This document shows, piece by piece, positions 60,961-64,000 of a DNA stretch of 64,000 nt. Below the pieces are notes generated by a model. That model was given only the letters and a program-made list of their open reading frames with translations. It was not told where the DNA came from and ran no database searches. The stretch spans positions 3,302,501 through 3,366,500 of the forward strand of contig NZ_LT607733.1 of assembly GCF_900091445.1 (NCBI RefSeq). Reading direction: 5' to 3'. This DNA comes from Micromonospora echinofusca. Lineage in GTDB: Bacteria; Actinomycetota; Actinomycetes; Mycobacteriales; Micromonosporaceae. The translations under genes were made by a program, and so were the position numbers. The stretch's first letter is position 1; each line of letters begins with the position of its first letter.

Positions 60961-62835
60961 TCACACAGCGATCCGCGGTGAGCCGGTCACGGATCCGCCC
61001 ACCCCCGGTGACCCGGTGACGGAAGGGTCGGCGGAGGTCGGCGGGCCGGGCGGGTCGCTGGGTCGGGGGTCCGGGACGAATTCGTCGCCTGGCGGCGGCG
61101 ATGCCGAGGCGCTGCTCGGCGGCGGGTCGGTGCTCGGCGAGGGATCGACACTCGGCGGCGGGTCGGTGCCCGGCGACGGCTCCGTGCTCGGCGAGGGATC
61201 GACGGGCGGTGGAGGCATGGTGGTGTCCTGGGGGTCCCCGGTCGCCGGCGGGCTGGCGGGCGGCTGCGGGTCACCTCCCGGGTCGGGCTCCAGCGGAAGC
61301 GGATCGATGTCCTGCGCAGTCGTGGGCTCCCCCGGCGCGGCGTTGGGCGACGGCGTGGAGGCAGTCCCATCGGCCGGCCGACCCTTTCCTGCCGAAGGGG
61401 CGGCGGCGGACGACGGAGCGGACCCGACGACGGGCGACGCGATCTGGCTCACCACCCGGTCACACGGCAGGCCGTTGACGGAGAACGCGACCGGAGCCCT
61501 CAGACGTTCGGCCTCGACCGTCCCCCGCAGCGCCGCTGCCAGGGTCGCGCCGGGTGCCAGCGGCCTCGCCGGGGCGAGGGTCACCCGGCGGCGGTCCTGA
61601 TCCCAGGACGTGCCGGTGGTGAGCACCCGGTGGCCGGGAGGCAGCGCGAACGCCAGTGACCAGTCACGCAGCCACTGCCCCCCGATGTTGGTGACGGCCA
61701 GGTCGGCACGGAAGCTCCCGTCCGCCATCTGGTGGGCGGTGTACCGGGCGGCGCAGCCGCCGGACTGCGGATCGGTGCTGCCGTTGTCGCTGTCCGCGGC
61801 ATCGTCGAGCCCGGTGAAGCCCGGCAACTGGCCGACGAGTACCGCGGCGAGCAGGACCGCCGGTACGCCGATGGCGGCCCTGGAGCGGAGGCTGCGCAGA
61901 CGTGCAGGACCCGGTACCGGCACGGTCCCGGGCCGCGTGTCCGCGGTGCGGGCCGGAGCCCTCGGACCACCGGTGAGCTCACGGGTCGATCCGGTGGCCG
62001 CCGGCGGGTCGGACACCGCGGCCGCAGGCCGCACCGACACCACCTCCACGCCGGTGGCGCCCCGTAGGGCGACTGCCACCTGGCCGGCCTCCGGCCGGCG
62101 ACCCGCTTCCGACGACAGGCAACGCCCCACCAGGTCGGCCACCTCGTCCGGCAGTCCGGGAACGGACGGGACCTCGGCAGCACCCCGGCCGTGCCGCAGC
62201 TCAGCGGGACTCAGCCCGCTGACACACTCGGCCAGCACCAGGCCCAGGGCGAAGATGTCGCCGGCTGGCGCCGCCGTGGCACCGGCCGCCTGCTCCGGAG
62301 CCAGGTATGCCGGCGTGCCCCAGATCAGTTCCCCCTCGTCGGCGGGGTCCTGGCCGACACCTGCGGCGATGCCGAAGTCGACGACCTTGATCCCCCGGGA
62401 ACCGAGCATCACGTTGCCGGGTTTGACGTCGCGGTGGACGAGTCCGAGGGCGTGTGCGGCGGCGAGGGCGTCCGCCACGGCGGCACCCACCCGGGCGACG
62501 TCGCGCCAGGGCATCCGTCCCGACCGGCGCAGACAGGCGGCCAGGGTCTCGCCGTCGACGAACTCCATGACGAGGAACGGTGCCCGCCCTCTGCCGAGAC
62601 GCCGCTGCTCACCGTAGTCGTAGACGCCGGCGACGTGCGGATGGTCGAGTCTTGCCGCAGCGAGCGCCTCACCGCGCAGCCGCCCACGCGCCGCCGGGTC
62701 ATCCAGCAACTCCGCGGAGAGCATCTTCACCGCCACTGTGCGCTGAAGCCGCAGATCGAAACCGCGCCAGACCACCGCCATGCCACCCTGCCCGACCGGT
62801 TCGTCGAGCCGGTAGCGCTGCTGCAGGAGTCGCAT
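60961..62835 (-). CDS. Ser/Thr protein kinase with extracellular CBM2-like domain
   Basis: 624 residues. Hanks-type kinase at about 8-265: glycine loop GQGGMAVVW, Lys37 in VAVKML, catalytic HRDVKPGN (124-131), DFG (143-145), APE (about 169-171). One TM helix at about 310-330 (AAIGVPAVLLAAVLVGQL). Outside lies a domain (about 349-448) that aligns by eye with CBM2: C351 to C448, TNIGGQWLRDWSLAFALPPG, FSVNGLPC. A long Pro/Ser/Asp tail follows. Start at 62835 because GGGGAG is 8 nt upstream; the frame is open 53 codons further without homology. It is near the xylanase and esterase genes with the same module. Confidence 0.9.
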   Translation of the reverse strand: MRLLQQRYRLDEPVGQGGMAVVWRGFDLRLQRTVAVKMLSAELLDDPAARGRLRGEALAAARLDHPHVAGVYDYGEQRRLGRGRAPFLVMEFVDGETLAACLRRSGRMPWRDVARVGAAVADALAAAHALGLVHRDVKPGNVMLGSRGIKVVDFGIAAGVGQDPADEGELIWGTPAYLAPEQAAGATAAPAGDIFALGLVLAECVSGLSPAELRHGRGAAEVPSVPGLPDEVADLVGRCLSSEAGRRPEAGQVAVALRGATGVEVVSVRPAAAVSDPPAATGSTRELTGGPRAPARTADTRPGTVPVPGPARLRSLRSRAAIGVPAVLLAAVLVGQLPGFTGLDDAADSDNGSTDPQSGGCAARYTAHQMADGSFRADLAVTNIGGQWLRDWSLAFALPPGHRVLTTGTSWDQDRRRVTLAPARPLAPGATLAAALRGTVEAERLRAPVAFSVNGLPCDRVVSQIASPVVGSAPSSAAAPSAGKGRPADGTASTPSPNAAPGEPTTAQDIDPLPLEPDPGGDPQPPASPPATGDPQDTTMPPPPVDPSPSTEPSPGTDPPPSVDPSPSTDPPPSSASASPPPGDEFVPDPRPSDPPGPPTSADPSVTGSPGVGGSVTGSPRIAV

Positions 62836-63073
62836 GTGTTCGTCTCCCCGGTCGTCGTACGGCGTCGACGCGATCGGGGCGGGATTCCGCTCCGGTCGCG
62901 CCGTTGTTTCCGTCGACGCTGGGCGGTACCCGACGCTCGTGGACCCAAACCCCTGCTCACAGTCCTCCGGACCACGGCGGGGATTGTCATGCAACCGTCA
63001 TCGTCCTGCGGTCGTGCCGCCACATGCGGGGGAAGTTCTTGTCCATGCGGCACGACGGAGAGGAGGGACCGCG

Positions 63074-63505
63074 ATGGGTGGACGGCATCGCCGGGTGCGT
63101 CCGGCGCTGGCGACCCTTCCGGCGCTGGTCCTACTCGCCACGGGCTGCACGAGCCCACCAGCGGCCCCTCAGCCCAGTCCCGAACCGGTGCCCACCACCC
63201 GGCCCGGCACCGTCGCCCGAGCGGAGGTGGGCGACCGGCTCACCATGACCGCCGCAGTCGACCGGATCATCACCGACACCGCGTTCGTCGTACGCGACGA
63301 GGATCTGACCGGCGGTATCCTGCTCGTGCTGACGACGGGTCCGTCGGCGCCGGCTGCGCCGCAGCTCGTGACCGTGCGGGGCACCGTCATCCGGTTCTCC
63401 CACGGCGCCCTCAGCGCCCGCTACCGCCTCGGATCCCCGGAACCGTACCGGGCCTTCGAAGGTGGGCGGGCGCTCGTGGCCCAGGATCTGAAGGTCTGGC
63501 AATGA
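63074..63505 (+). CDS. Small lipoprotein, unknown function
   Basis: 143 residues. Arg-rich start, hydrophobic core and lipobox ATGC with Cys25, then a Pro/Ser/Thr spacer. The mature part (LTMTAAVDRIITDTAFVVRDEDLTGGILLVL, PQLVTVRGTVIRF) looks like a small OB-like beta barrel. RBS AGGAGGGA is excellent, 5 nt upstream. The 238 bp between it and the divergent kinase gene should hold both promoters. ATGA overlap with a tiny downstream frame. Confidence 0.8.
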   Translation: MGGRHRRVRPALATLPALVLLATGCTSPPAAPQPSPEPVPTTRPGTVARAEVGDRLTMTAAVDRIITDTAFVVRDEDLTGGILLVLTTGPSAPAAPQLVTVRGTVIRFSHGALSARYRLGSPEPYRAFEGGRALVAQDLKVWQ

Positions 63506-63615
63506 GCCTCTCGACGCGGCCCGGGCTCCCCGGAGTCATCGGCCAGGCGGGGTGCGCCGGCCTCGCCGTCATTCTCGTCGCGACCTTCTCCGAGCGCCGT
63601 CACCCTTCCCGTTAG
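63502..63615 (+). CDS. Tiny membrane peptide coupled to the lipoprotein gene (37 aa)
   Basis: A 37-residue frame whose ATG overlaps the lipoprotein stop (ATGA). It has one hydrophobic stretch (GCAGLAVILVATF) flanked by charged ends. Possibly a membrane helper of the lipoprotein, or a chance frame; the coupling is the main evidence. Confidence 0.4.
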   Translation: MSLSTRPGLPGVIGQAGCAGLAVILVATFSERRHPSR

Positions 63616-63853
63616 TACGGTGGTTACCGACGATCGCCGGTCTGCCGGTGGGCCGTCATCCTCGTCTGGTGAGCGGACAGCCCAACATCGAGGCACACCA
63701 TCCTGCCGAAGTTGCCCGCCATGACTCCCGCGGACCACCCGCTCTCCCATACCAGGCGCATTCCGATATCTCGTCGCCGACGGCTGCCTATGGTGGAGGC
63801 GACGCGACGGACGCGCGTGCGCCGTTCGCCACCGAGGACGATGGGCAAGCAGC

Positions 63854-64000
63854 ATGGAGCGGTTCCTGGAGGCTGTCTGGGACACGAGCAGCGTGGGCGG
63901 CCGCCTCGTGACCAGCGTCGTCCTGATCGTGCTAGCCATCGTGCTCGCCCCCCTGGCCGGCCGCCTGGCCACCCTCCGGGTACACGACACGACCAACCGT
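63854..64000 (+). CDS. Membrane protein, N-terminus only (cut by right edge)
   Basis: The first 49 residues are visible: MERFLEAVWDTSSVGGR, then a strong TM helix LVTSVVLIVLAIVLAPLAG. No internal stop before the edge. Too short for a family; a helix so close to the N-terminus would suit a channel or an anchored enzyme. The start codon is chosen by frame and hydrophobicity, since no strong ribosome site is present. Confidence 0.55.
   Translation, partial: MERFLEAVWDTSSVGGRLVTSVVLIVLAIVLAPLAGRLATLRVHDTTNR

Noticed and set aside
61000..61260. Simple repeats in the kinase C-terminal tail
   Set aside because: The Pro/Ser/Asp repeats are ordinary low-complexity coding sequence of a surface tail, not a separate DNA element.

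Overview
The window is very GC-rich DNA of a filamentous actinobacterium, most likely Micromonosporaceae (Micromonospora-like). The reasons are codons that nearly always end in G or C, many GTG starts, ATGA/GTGA gene overlaps, Tat and lipoprotein secretion signals, CBM2-bearing plant-polysaccharide enzymes, an ECF42-type sigma factor with its DGPF partner, and a PASTA-free Ser/Thr kinase. There is no rRNA gene, CRISPR array or complete tRNA, so the assignment is an inference.

Region 1 (1-5751): a leftward operon for an SsuA/TauA-type ABC importer (lipoprotein, ATPase, permease) followed by a hydantoinase/oxoprolinase subunit that runs off the left edge. It is divergent from an (R)-hydratase (MaoC-like) gene.

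Region 2 (5951-34703): one rightward run of 18 genes, nearly all overlapping by 4 nt, encoding a complete-looking extracellular contractile injection system (eCIS, phage-tail-like). It has sheath, tube, a zinc-motif baseplate protein, a Pro/Ala-rich protein, a DUF4255 cap, an AAA+ ATPase, a small protein, a 2511-residue protein with an eCIS-core (DUF4157) domain, a split Afp7-like hub pair, split gp27/gp5 spike proteins, a PAAR-like tip, gp25, two gp6/J-like wedge proteins, a gpI-like tail protein and a DUF6519 beta-helix protein. No classical coiled-coil tape measure and no separate toxin gene is recognisable. The run ends at a degenerate tRNA-like sequence followed by a strong hairpin.

Region 3 (34936-44907): accessory and regulatory genes. 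These are an ECF42 sigma factor with its DGPF/YCII partner, a PAS-SpoIIE-HATPase-STAS protein, a Tat-exported DUF4185 protein, an FtsX-type ABC exporter with a TetR repressor and an obvious operator palindrome, a short KhtT-like protein next to an MreB-like ATPase, and a hemerythrin-like protein.

Region 4 (45130-53341): a respiratory nitrate reductase operon narGHJI plus narK, with a striking 59-bp triple repeat that forms a chain of overlapping mini-ORFs between narJ and narI.

Region 5 (53705-64000): polysaccharide degradation and sensing. A GH10 xylanase and a PHB-depolymerase/feruloyl-esterase-like enzyme, both with CBM2 modules, a MarR-GNAT fusion regulator, a beta-helix lipoprotein, a membrane metallophosphoesterase, a Ser/Thr kinase whose extracellular part is a CBM2-like domain, a small lipoprotein, and the start of a membrane protein at the right edge.
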